64,000 nucleotides of DNA from Halorussus aquaticus. GTDB lineage: Archaea; Halobacteriota; Halobacteria; Halobacteriales; Haladaptataceae. Made by a program: the position numbers and the translations under genes. Shown piece after piece: positions 27,399-34,675 of the stretch; within the stretch, counting starts at the first letter, position 1, and every line of letters starts with the position of its first letter. The stretch spans positions 248,001 to 312,000 of the forward strand of contig NZ_CP100401.1 of NCBI RefSeq assembly GCF_024218795.1, given 5' to 3'. A model generated the notes under the pieces. The model had not been told where the DNA came from, did no database searches, and saw only the letters and a program-made list of their open reading frames with translations.

Positions 27399-28451
27399 GT
27401 GGCACACGAACGCCGCCGCGCCGCCCTCGCCGCCCTCTGCGTCTTCGCCGTCGCCATCGCCGCTACCCTCCTGCCCGCCAGCGGTTTCGGGAATCACCCC
27501 GCTGGCGTCGGCGTCGGTGGCGGCGGCGGCGACGCGCCGCCCGGTGGCGGAGGCGGTCCCGACGCGAACGAGCAGACGACCGTCGAATCGACCCCGCAAC
27601 TCGACACGACCACTCGGGACGCCGACTCCGCGGACGGTGGTGGCACGACGACCGAGACGACCACGACGACCACGACCGCCGCCAGCGGCGGTGACACCGG
27701 CGGAGGCGACGACCTCTTCGGTGCGCTCGTCGGCGTCCCGCTGGCGCTGGTCGGCGTCCTCAGCCTCGTCGGGTTTTGGACCGGCGTGCTCTCGCTGAGT
27801 GGGGCCGCCGGAATCCTCCCGTTCACAATCGTCGTCGGCGACACCCCGCTCGGCGAACTGGTCGGCGGCATCCCGACCCGGACCATGACGCTGGTCGTCG
27901 GTCTCTCGGCGTCGGTCCCCCGACTGCTGGACGACGCCGCCGCCCTGACCAGTGAGGTCGGCCGTAGCTTCGGGACCGTCCTCTCGGCCGCCGGACGCGG
28001 AACCGCAGACGCCCTCCGAATCGGCGCACGGGGACTCGCCGTGACGTTCACCGCGGTTCCGCGGGCGCTCGCCGGTCTCGGTGCCGGAGCGGGCATCCTC
28101 ACCAGTCTCGGGAACGTCAGCGTGCCAAGTTTCGGCGGACGGAGCCGAAACGAGGACAGCGGAAACGCCGGGGGGACACCGAGAGACGAACCCGAGGACA
28201 CCGCCCCGCCCTCCGTCGAGGAGGCGTGGCAGACGATGCGCGACCGAGTCGCGGTCCGGAACCGGGACGCTCGGACGCCCGGCGAAGTCGCCCGGGCCGC
28301 CGCCCGGCGGGGGTACCCCGACGAGGCGGTCCGACGCCTCACCGACGCCTTCCGGGAGGTCCGGTACGGCGACCTGCCCCGAGACGGCCGGACCGACTCG
28401 GCCCGGTCGGCGCTCTCCCGACTCCGCGACTACTGGAGGGGTGAGAAGTGA
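27399..28451 (+). CDS. Membrane protein with C-terminal DUF4129-like domain
   Basis: 350 residues from a GTG at 27399. A signal-like N-terminal helix (AALAALCVFAVAIAATLLPAS) is followed by a glycine- and threonine-rich low-complexity extracellular linker (about 35-105), two to three membrane helices, and a cytosolic C-terminus with EVARAAARRGYPDEAVRRLTDAFREVRYG, the DUF4129 signature. DUF4129 proteins accompany transglutaminase, DUF58 and MoxR proteins in an envelope-related module of unknown role. It overlaps the next gene by GTGA. Confidence 0.78.
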   Translation: MAHERRRAALAALCVFAVAIAATLLPASGFGNHPAGVGVGGGGGDAPPGGGGGPDANEQTTVESTPQLDTTTRDADSADGGGTTTETTTTTTTAASGGDTGGGDDLFGALVGVPLALVGVLSLVGFWTGVLSLSGAAGILPFTIVVGDTPLGELVGGIPTRTMTLVVGLSASVPRLLDDAAALTSEVGRSFGTVLSAAGRGTADALRIGARGLAVTFTAVPRALAGLGAGAGILTSLGNVSVPSFGGRSRNEDSGNAGGTPRDEPEDTAPPSVEEAWQTMRDRVAVRNRDARTPGEVARAAARRGYPDEAVRRLTDAFREVRYGDLPRDGRTDSARSALSRLRDYWRGEK

Positions 28452-29203
28452 TTCCGCGACTCCTCGGCCGAGCGAGCGCCAGAGTCCAACAGCCCCAGAC
28501 CCTCGCAGTCGTGGGCGGGGCGTCGCTGGCGCTCGCGCTGGGCGTCGCCTTCCTCCCATGGCTGTTCCCGGCCGAGATGGTCCGGCCTGTTTCGACCGTC
28601 GTCGCCTCGCCCGTCTCGATTCTGCTGTTCGGCGTCGCCGCGGGACTACTCGGTGCGAACGCGTTCCGCGAAAGCGCCACGGGGAAGTCCAGCGAGTCCG
28701 GCCCGCGAGCCGTCGGGTTCGACCGCCGAACGCGGGGCCGAGTGCCCGAGCGCGCCTACTACGACGAACACCGGACCACCGGAGAGACGGTCGATTCGGT
28801 GCTGGGCGCGAACCCCGACGAGACCGACGACCTCTACGCGCGACGCCGGAACGTGCGGACTCGAATCCGCGAGACCGCGATTTCCGTGGTCGCCGACGCC
28901 GAGCGCATCGACTCGGAGACCGCCGCCGAGCGAATCTCGGCGGGGTCGTGGACCGACGACCCGCGGGCGGCCGCCTTCCTCGGCGGCCGACGCCTCGCGC
29001 CGCTCCGGACCCGCATCCGCGACTGGGCCAGCGGCGAGCGGTTCGAGCGATGGGCGACCCGCGCTGTCGCCGAGATAGAGACCATCGAGCGCAGTAAACC
29101 GACCGGCTCGGATAGCGGGACCGGGTCTCCCGGTTCGGCGACCGCGAACGGCGACGGACGCGAGCGGAACCGCGACGCACGACTGGAGGTGGCCGAGCGA
29201 TGA
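28448..29203 (+). CDS. Membrane protein of the DUF58 operon (DUF7269-like)
   Basis: 251 residues from a GTG overlapping the preceding stop. Two membrane helices near the N-terminus (LAVVGGASLALALGVAFLPWLF, VASPVSILLFGVAAGLLGANAF) are followed by a cytosolic helical domain with conserved arginines (YARRRNVRTRIRETAISVV) and an acidic low-complexity tail. I recall the equivalent gene of haloarchaeal DUF58 operons as DUF7269. Function unknown; the position between DUF4129 and DUF58 genes suggests one complex. Confidence 0.75.
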   Translation: MIPRLLGRASARVQQPQTLAVVGGASLALALGVAFLPWLFPAEMVRPVSTVVASPVSILLFGVAAGLLGANAFRESATGKSSESGPRAVGFDRRTRGRVPERAYYDEHRTTGETVDSVLGANPDETDDLYARRRNVRTRIRETAISVVADAERIDSETAAERISAGSWTDDPRAAAFLGGRRLAPLRTRIRDWASGERFERWATRAVAEIETIERSKPTGSDSGTGSPGSATANGDGRERNRDARLEVAER

Positions 29204-30699
29204 GCAATACTCCTCTCATCGCAGTACTGATGATGGGAATCCTCGGAAGCATCTACGTCGCGGCGTTCCGCGTCGCCAACAACAAATCCGAGCGACAGGA
29301 ACGCCGACCGACGGACGCCGAGGACGACGGCACAGCGCACGGCGACCACGAGGATTCGGCTGACGGCCGCGAAGACGAACCGACCGACGGTCTTCCGTCC
29401 GCCACCAGAATCGGCCCGCAGTGGGACCCCGGCACCACCGTCGCCCTGCTCGCGGGAGCGGGCGGCATCCTCACCAAGAACACGACCGTGTTCCTCGCCG
29501 GAGTCGTCGGGTTCGCCTACGCCGCCTACCGATACGGCACCCGGCCGCCCGACCTCGACGTGTCGGTCGAGCGCGCCATCTCCGAGCGGTCGCCCCTGCC
29601 GAGCAGCGACGTGGAAATCGCCCTGACGGTTCGGAACGAGGGCGAGAAACCGATTTCGGACCTCCGAATCGTGGACGGAGTGCCCGAGCGACTCGGCGTC
29701 GTCTCGGGGTCGCCGCGCCACTGCACCAGCCTCCGTCCCGGCGAGGAGGCGACGTTCACCTACGAGGTCCGAGCGCGCCGCGGCACCCACGAGTTCGGCC
29801 GGACCGACCTCGTGGCGCGGAACGTCAGCGGGAGCGCCGAGCGCCGGACCGAGCGGGACGCCCGCGCGCCGGGCGATGCGGCCGACGCCGCCACGACGAT
29901 TACCTGCGAGACCCGCGCCGACGACGTTCCGCTCCCGGCCGACACGTCGTCGCATCCGGGACAGGTCACGACCGACTCGGGCGGCGAGGGCGTGGAGTTC
30001 TACGCCACGCGCGAGTACCAGTCGTCGGACCCGATGAGCCGAATCGACTGGAAGCGGTACGCGAAGAGCCGCGAACTCACGACGGTCGATTTCCGCGAGA
30101 CGCGGGCCGCGACCGTGATGGTTGTCGTGGACGCCCGGACGCCCGCCCTCGTCGCGCGCCGGGCGGGCGAACCCGACGCCGTGGAACTCGCCGAGTACGC
30201 CGCCGAACGACTCGCGGAGGCGTTCGCCCGGCGAAACGACCGCGTCGGTCTCTCGATATTCGGTCCGGACGAGCGGTACCTCGCCCCGGCGGGCGGCGAC
30301 GAGCAGGTCGCCCGGGTCCGGGCGGAACTCGAATCGACCGCGCCGCCGACCGACCGCCTCGAGGGCATCTTCTCCGAGCGGCGTCGGAACCGCGCCAACG
30401 AGGACCGGTTCGACACGCTCCGCAAGCGGATGCCGAACGCGGCCCAAGTCGTCTTCCTGTCGCCGATGGCCGACGACTACGCCGTCGAAGTCGCCGAGCG
30501 GTTCCGGGCGTACGGTCACGCCGTGACGGTCGTCAGTCCGGACGTGACGGGGTCGGGGACGGTGGGCGGAGCCATCGACCGAATCGAACGCGAGGAGCGA
30601 CTCGCTGGGCTACGGGGCGGCGTGCGAGTCGTCGATTGGTCGCCCGACGAACCGATTCGTGCCGCCGTGTCCGCGGCGACCGCGAGGTGGTCCGGATGA
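29200..30699 (+). CDS. DUF58-domain protein
   Basis: 499 residues. One or two membrane helices (PLIAVLMMGILGSIYVAAF; a second near 85-110) precede an extracellular-type beta domain (VSVERAISERSPLPSS) and the DUF58 signature SSDPMSRIDWKRYAKSRELTTVDFRETR. The following part resembles a von Willebrand A fold (ATVMVVVDARTP, RVGLSIFG). DUF58 proteins generally work with a MoxR-type ATPase; none is adjacent. It overlaps both neighbours by ATGA. Confidence 0.88.
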   Translation: MSNTPLIAVLMMGILGSIYVAAFRVANNKSERQERRPTDAEDDGTAHGDHEDSADGREDEPTDGLPSATRIGPQWDPGTTVALLAGAGGILTKNTTVFLAGVVGFAYAAYRYGTRPPDLDVSVERAISERSPLPSSDVEIALTVRNEGEKPISDLRIVDGVPERLGVVSGSPRHCTSLRPGEEATFTYEVRARRGTHEFGRTDLVARNVSGSAERRTERDARAPGDAADAATTITCETRADDVPLPADTSSHPGQVTTDSGGEGVEFYATREYQSSDPMSRIDWKRYAKSRELTTVDFRETRAATVMVVVDARTPALVARRAGEPDAVELAEYAAERLAEAFARRNDRVGLSIFGPDERYLAPAGGDEQVARVRAELESTAPPTDRLEGIFSERRRNRANEDRFDTLRKRMPNAAQVVFLSPMADDYAVEVAERFRAYGHAVTVVSPDVTGSGTVGGAIDRIEREERLAGLRGGVRVVDWSPDEPIRAAVSAATARWSG

Positions 30700-32204
30700 C
30701 GCGGCGCGACTGGACGGACGACGCCGAGACCGAACTGCTCCCGGAGATGCGGGCCGCACCGTTCAGCGGGACGCTCGCCGTGCTGGTGGCGCTACTGGCG
30801 GGACTCGCGCTCGGGACCGCCGACGGGAGTCTCGATGCGGTCCTCGGAACTGCGGCCGGGGCTATCGTGGCCGCGCTCGGGGTCCGGGCAGCGCAGTCGG
30901 AGACGAACGCGCGGCAGGCGGTCGGGAGCGTCGGTATCGTCGCGGGGACCGCCGCGTTCGCGGGTGTCGCCCTGCTCGACGGCGGCGCGGTGGCCCCGCT
31001 GGTCGGCGCGGCAGTCGCCGCGGTGGCGGTCAACGCGACCGTCTCGTTCGACGACCGAGTCGAACGCCCCGCCGTCAGGGCCGTCTGGCGCTCGGCGACG
31101 GTGCTGGCGGTCGGGACCGTCCTCGCGGTGCTGCTCTACACGGGCGTGTTCAGCGCCCTGTTCCGCGTCGGGACCGACGCCGTCCCGGTCGTCGCGTCGA
31201 GCGCGCTCGCGCTGTTGGTCGTGCTTCAGATCGAACTACTACTGGTCGTGGAGTTAGTCCACGTCGCGGTGCCCGTGCTGGACCAGTGGCTCCCCGAGAA
31301 CCGCGACCTCCGGGCCGCGACCGTAGAGCGGTTCGGCTTCCGGGCAGAGGACCTGCCGCGGTCCTACTGGGCCGTCTTCGCCCTGCAGGTGATTCTGGCG
31401 CTCAGTTCGTGGGGACCGCGCTGGTTCGGGGCGTTCCTCGACTCGCTGTCGGTCTTCGGGGACGGGGTCGCGCTGGTGCTGTTCTCGGGGGTCCTGCACG
31501 TCCCGCTGGCCGCGGTCCTCGGGGTCCTCGTTTCCGTCCTGCTCGCGCGGGGCCTGCAGGGCGTGTTCGTCGCGTGGGCGGGGAGCGACCCGCCGCAGTC
31601 GGTGGCCCACGCCGCGGGCGGAATCGTGACGCTCGTCGCGGCGGTCCTGTTCGCGGTCGCGCTCCCGCAGACCGCCGACGCGCTCGCAGGTCTCGCTGGG
31701 CCGGAGTGGGCGGAGACGGCGAAAGCGGTCGGCCTGACGGCGACAGTCGCCGGAACGATGTCGGCCACGCTGTTCGCCGTCGCCGCCGCCCGTCACGTCC
31801 TCGCCACGGCGGTCGCGCCGTGGGCTATCACCGACTCGGCGAGCGGGTTCGCGGTGTCCGGCGGGGCGCTGTTCGTCGCGTCGCTGGTCGTCGCCGACGG
31901 CGGCGGGTCGGCGCTGGCGGTGTTCGCGGGCGTCGCCGCGGCGCTGGTGGTCCACGACCTCGGGACCAACGCGGTGGAACTCGGCGCACAGGTCGGGTCC
32001 GAGGCCGAGACGCGCGCCGGTGAGGCGACCCACGCGGTCGGGTCGCTGCTAGTCGGTACCGGCGGAGTCGCACTCGCTGGCCTGACTGCGTTCGTCATGG
32101 GGTCGGTTCCGCTCACGCCGCCCGCGTGGCGCGCGAGACTCGCCGTGGCGCTCCTGCTGGTCGCGGTGCTGTGCTTCGCGGTGTTGTTCGAGCGGGGGGA
32201 GTAG
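30696..32204 (+). CDS. Polytopic membrane protein of the DUF58 operon (DUF7519-like)
   Basis: 502 residues from the ATG at 30696, which overlaps the DUF58 stop (ATGA). About ten to twelve hydrophobic segments rich in Ala/Val/Leu/Gly, with a charged start (TRRDWTDDAETELLPEMR) and one cytosolic loop around WLPENRDLRAATVERFGFRAEDLPRS. No transporter motif is recognised. I recall the equivalent gene in haloarchaeal DUF58 operons as DUF7519. It is the last gene of the four-gene unit. Confidence 0.75.
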   Translation: MTRRDWTDDAETELLPEMRAAPFSGTLAVLVALLAGLALGTADGSLDAVLGTAAGAIVAALGVRAAQSETNARQAVGSVGIVAGTAAFAGVALLDGGAVAPLVGAAVAAVAVNATVSFDDRVERPAVRAVWRSATVLAVGTVLAVLLYTGVFSALFRVGTDAVPVVASSALALLVVLQIELLLVVELVHVAVPVLDQWLPENRDLRAATVERFGFRAEDLPRSYWAVFALQVILALSSWGPRWFGAFLDSLSVFGDGVALVLFSGVLHVPLAAVLGVLVSVLLARGLQGVFVAWAGSDPPQSVAHAAGGIVTLVAAVLFAVALPQTADALAGLAGPEWAETAKAVGLTATVAGTMSATLFAVAAARHVLATAVAPWAITDSASGFAVSGGALFVASLVVADGGGSALAVFAGVAAALVVHDLGTNAVELGAQVGSEAETRAGEATHAVGSLLVGTGGVALAGLTAFVMGSVPLTPPAWRARLAVALLLVAVLCFAVLFERGE

Positions 32205-32332
32205 GAGTCTCCCTCTGGAATCGTCTGGGTCTCTCAGACGGTCGGCCGCGTCTTCGATACGCAATAGACGGAGAGTACGTCACGGAAACGCGTGTCGGCG
32301 GTCACCGCCGACGATGCTATCGGACCCGTGGT

Positions 32333-32725
32333 CTATCTGTCCGCTTGCAGCACCATCACCGTGACTCGCGCCACGGCGTCGAAGTCCCGGAGGCGGTAGA
32401 CCAGTTCGCGGACTTCCGAAGCGGGACCCTCGCAGAAGGCGGTCTCCATGCACCAGTCGCCGCGGTGGACGTGGTTGGTCGCGGTGATGACCTCGCCGAA
32501 CTCGTGCTGGACGCCGTGGAGGTCGTGAATCACCGCGTCGTGTTCGTAGTCGTAGGCGAGGACGGCCATCACGTCGCCCTCGGCGGATTCGAGTTCGGCG
32601 TGGGACTCGACGTACTCGCGCATGGCCTCGCGGACGGCCCGCGAGCGCGAGTCGATACCTTCGGCCTGCCACGTCTCGTCGAAGGCCGCGAGGACGTCGT
32701 CGGGAACGTTGAGGCTGGTTCGCAT
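32333..32725 (-). CDS. nikR: NikR-like nickel/cobalt-responsive repressor
   Basis: 130 residues from the ATG at 32723-32725. The N-terminal ribbon-helix-helix (RTSLNVPDDVLAAFDETWQ, SRSRAVREAMREYV) is followed by an ACT-like domain whose metal site shows as HDLHGVQHEF and NHVHRGDWCMETAFCEG; the HxH-5-C pattern matches the nickel ligands of NikR (two His and one Cys plus a His from a partner subunit). It is divergent from a histidine-rich transporter gene, which it probably represses at high metal. Whether nickel or cobalt is the effector is not decided by sequence. Confidence 0.88.
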   Translation of the reverse strand: MRTSLNVPDDVLAAFDETWQAEGIDSRSRAVREAMREYVESHAELESAEGDVMAVLAYDYEHDAVIHDLHGVQHEFGEVITATNHVHRGDWCMETAFCEGPASEVRELVYRLRDFDAVARVTVMVLQADR

Positions 32726-32804
32726 GTGGTGGTGTGGGTCGTCGGGGCGGTTGGGTATTTCGTTCGCGGCGAGGGGCACGTAGCCCCCGTAGGAGTTTCG
32801 CTCG

Positions 32805-32815
32805 GCGTATTACGC
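32805..32815. promoter_or_regulatory. Candidate NikR operator palindrome
   Basis: GCGTA, one central T, TACGC: five-base arms match perfectly. It lies in the 149-base spacer between nikR and the transporter gene, just upstream of a TAATAACA element likely used by the transporter. It is not the long GTATGA-type site known for bacterial NikR, so this assignment is a guess. Confidence 0.3.
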
Positions 32816-32874
32816 GAACCCCGATTCGGTAATAACAACCCGTTTACGGGCGGTTCACCAACGACCGGACACCG

Positions 32875-33834
32875 ATGATACCGGGTGACGCAGTCGGGTT
32901 GTTCGCCGGGGCCGTCGCGCTCGGCGTGGCTCACGGCATCGAACCGGGCCACGGGTGGCCGGTCGCGGCCAGTTACGCCATGGACCAGTCGAACAAGTGG
33001 CTCTACGGGTTCGCGGCGAGTTTCCTCCTCGGGTTCGGCCACCTCGTCAGCAGTATCGCCATGGTGGTCGTGTTCTTCTTCGCCAAGCAACACTTCGAGC
33101 TCACTCAAATCAACGAGCCAATCGAACTCCTCGGCGTCCAGTTGGGCGGCCCGGTCGGCGTCGTCGCCGGGGTGGTCCTCGTCCTGCTCGGAATCCGGGA
33201 GTACGTCCACGGGCACAGCCACGACCACGGCGATGGCGACCACGACGGCCATTCGCACGAGGATGGTCACGCCCACGGCGATGGCCGCGACCACGGTCAC
33301 AGCGACGAGGTCGGACACGACCACGACGACCAGCAGTACTTCGTGGGCGAGACGCCGGATTACGGACACAGCCACGGCGATGGTCACGGCCACGACCACG
33401 ACCACGGCGGTCACGACCACCACGACCACAGCCATGGACGCGGTCACGAACACGACCATCACGGCGAGGAACGCGGTCTCCTCGCCAGAATCAAACTCGT
33501 CGTCCCCTTCGTCGGTGGGCACAGCCACGGGTCGGCGGACGACGCCGCCGAACGCGGTCTCTGGGGCATCGCGGGATTCGCGTTCGTCCTCGGGTTCGCC
33601 CACGAGGAGGAGTTCGAGATTATCGCCATGTGCGCCGGGTCCGACTACTGCCTCTCGCTGATGACCGTCTACGCGCTGACGGTCGTCCTCGGCATCGTGG
33701 CGCTCACGCTCCTGCTCATCGCGGGCTACCAGCGCTACGAGGAGCGCGTCGAGCGGTACACCGACTACCTCCCGGCGTTCTCGGCGGCGGTGCTGATACT
33801 GATGGGTCTCGGATTCGTGACGGGACTGTTCTGA
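32875..33834 (+). CDS. Histidine-rich Ni/Co transporter of the NicO/RcnA type
   Basis: 319 residues with about six membrane helices. The first helix has GVAHGIEPGHGWP, the HxxxxxH motif in place of HX4DH of NiCoT permeases. Between helices three and four is a cytosolic loop (about residues 112-215) with dozens of His and Asp residues that can bind Ni, Co or Zn. After it, FAHEEEFEIIAMCAG resembles the second metal motif. The family either exports or takes up nickel and cobalt. Next to nikR, a regulated uptake or efflux role is likely; the direction is not decided. Cobalt supply for the downstream cob region is a plausible link. Confidence 0.85.
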   Translation: MIPGDAVGLFAGAVALGVAHGIEPGHGWPVAASYAMDQSNKWLYGFAASFLLGFGHLVSSIAMVVVFFFAKQHFELTQINEPIELLGVQLGGPVGVVAGVVLVLLGIREYVHGHSHDHGDGDHDGHSHEDGHAHGDGRDHGHSDEVGHDHDDQQYFVGETPDYGHSHGDGHGHDHDHGGHDHHDHSHGRGHEHDHHGEERGLLARIKLVVPFVGGHSHGSADDAAERGLWGIAGFAFVLGFAHEEEFEIIAMCAGSDYCLSLMTVYALTVVLGIVALTLLLIAGYQRYEERVERYTDYLPAFSAAVLILMGLGFVTGLF

Positions 33835-34032
33835 GGCGCGGTTCCCGTTCGCTTCTGGGTCAGTCGCGAGTCGAGGAGAAGCGAACTACCGCCCGAATCG
33901 AGAAGGTACCGCGCCGCGACGCACGCTGATAGCTCCGTACGCACCGCGACAGCACAGCAGTGGCGGTCCAACGGCTCGTGGAAACTACTTCTCGAACGAC
34001 TGAATACCGCACTGCAACGGCACGCACCGCCG
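33835..34032. other. Spacer after the Ni/Co transporter gene
   Basis: 198 bases with no gene recognised. The right part overlaps the tail region of the small minus-strand gene. Confidence 0.4.
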
Positions 34033-34170
34033 TCAGCGATTACCGCCACTGGCGCTCCGGCGGGCCGCCAGCCGAATCAGATACCAGATGGCGACCCCGG
34101 CCAGCAGTCCGACGAGAATCGGAGTCGGTTCCAGTCCGCCGTGACCGGCGTGAAGCGGCAGGAGCGACAT
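34033..34170 (-). CDS. 45-residue membrane peptide near metal transport genes
   Basis: Minus-strand ORF from the ATG at 34168-34170: MSLLPLHAGHGGLEPTPI, a membrane helix LVGLLAGVAIWYLIRLA and a basic tail ARRSASGGNR. The N-terminal HAGHGG histidines and its place behind a histidine-rich Ni/Co transporter suggest a metal-related small subunit, but this is inference. A GAATATTT stretch 26-33 bases upstream (minus: AAATATTC) is a good TATA box for a leaderless start. Too short for automatic calling in many pipelines. Confidence 0.55.
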   Translation of the reverse strand: MSLLPLHAGHGGLEPTPILVGLLAGVAIWYLIRLAARRSASGGNR

Positions 34171-34275
34171 GCGCGGTCGTACGGGCGGATCGGTAGTGAA
34201 TATTTCTGTCTGGGGTGGCGCGGGAAGTGGTTAGCCTTTTATCGCTTCCGTCGGTAGCTCTTCGACGGTGGTGAC

Positions 34276-34461
34276 ATGGACGAAGCGGCCCTGATTCCGA
34301 CGCTAGTGTACGTCCTGCTCACGGCACTGTTGGTCGCGTGGGCCATCCGGTCGCTGCGGTGGCTCAGAGTGACCGAGACGACCGTCGCGCTGACGGCGCT
34401 GCTGATGGTGTTCGAGAGCGGCGTCGCCTACGAGGGCGTCAAGCGAGCGATAGAGTACTGA
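34276..34461 (+). CDS. Small membrane protein, unknown function
   Basis: 61 residues with two membrane helices (ALIPTLVYVLLTALLVAWAIRSL and TVALTALLMVFESGVAYEG). Starts with an ATG preceded by a GTTAGCCTTTTATCG stretch that can serve as promoter. The two-helix hairpin form and size suit a small accessory membrane protein. Together with the adjacent 45- and 40-residue peptides it lies between the Ni/Co transporter and copA. Confidence 0.65.
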   Translation: MDEAALIPTLVYVLLTALLVAWAIRSLRWLRVTETTVALTALLMVFESGVAYEGVKRAIEY

Positions 34462-34495
34462 CCCGGTTCCCCGCGGCGGGTGTCCTCGAAAATCG

Positions 34496-34618
34496 TCACC
34501 GCGCTCGCAGGCGAGTCGAGAGCCAGCGGACGGTCCGCCAGAGGCCCGCGACGGCGAGCGCGACGAGCAGGGACGACCACCACGGCGTTCCGGGAACGCG
34601 GAGCGGGACGAATTGCAC
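34496..34618 (-). CDS. 40-residue putative membrane peptide upstream region of copA's 3' side
   Basis: Minus-strand frame from a GTG at 34616-34618: VQFVPLRVPGTPWWSSLLVA, a short hydrophobic segment LALAVAGLW and a basic end RTVRWLSTRLRAR before TGA. It ends 35 bases from the small plus-strand gene and starts 58 bases beyond the end of copA. The composition looks like a single-helix membrane peptide, but the evidence is limited to hydrophobicity; it may be chance. Confidence 0.35.
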   Translation of the reverse strand: MQFVPLRVPGTPWWSSLLVALAVAGLWRTVRWLSTRLRAR

Positions 34619-34675
34619 AAGGCCGAAATCGGGTCGTCTGACCGTCAACTTTTCCGTAGAAGAGAACGGGCCGCG

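Noticed and set aside
27393..29252. Long minus-strand open frame of over 600 codons across the DUF4129/DUF58 genes
   Set aside because: Arg/Pro/Ser-rich shadow without any domain; the plus strand carries overlapping genes with membrane helices and conserved motifs.
33200..33480. Repetitive CAC/GAC-rich DNA that looks like a repeat array
   Set aside because: It is the His/Asp-rich cytosolic loop of the Ni/Co transporter in frame; repeat units are irregular and there are no spacers.
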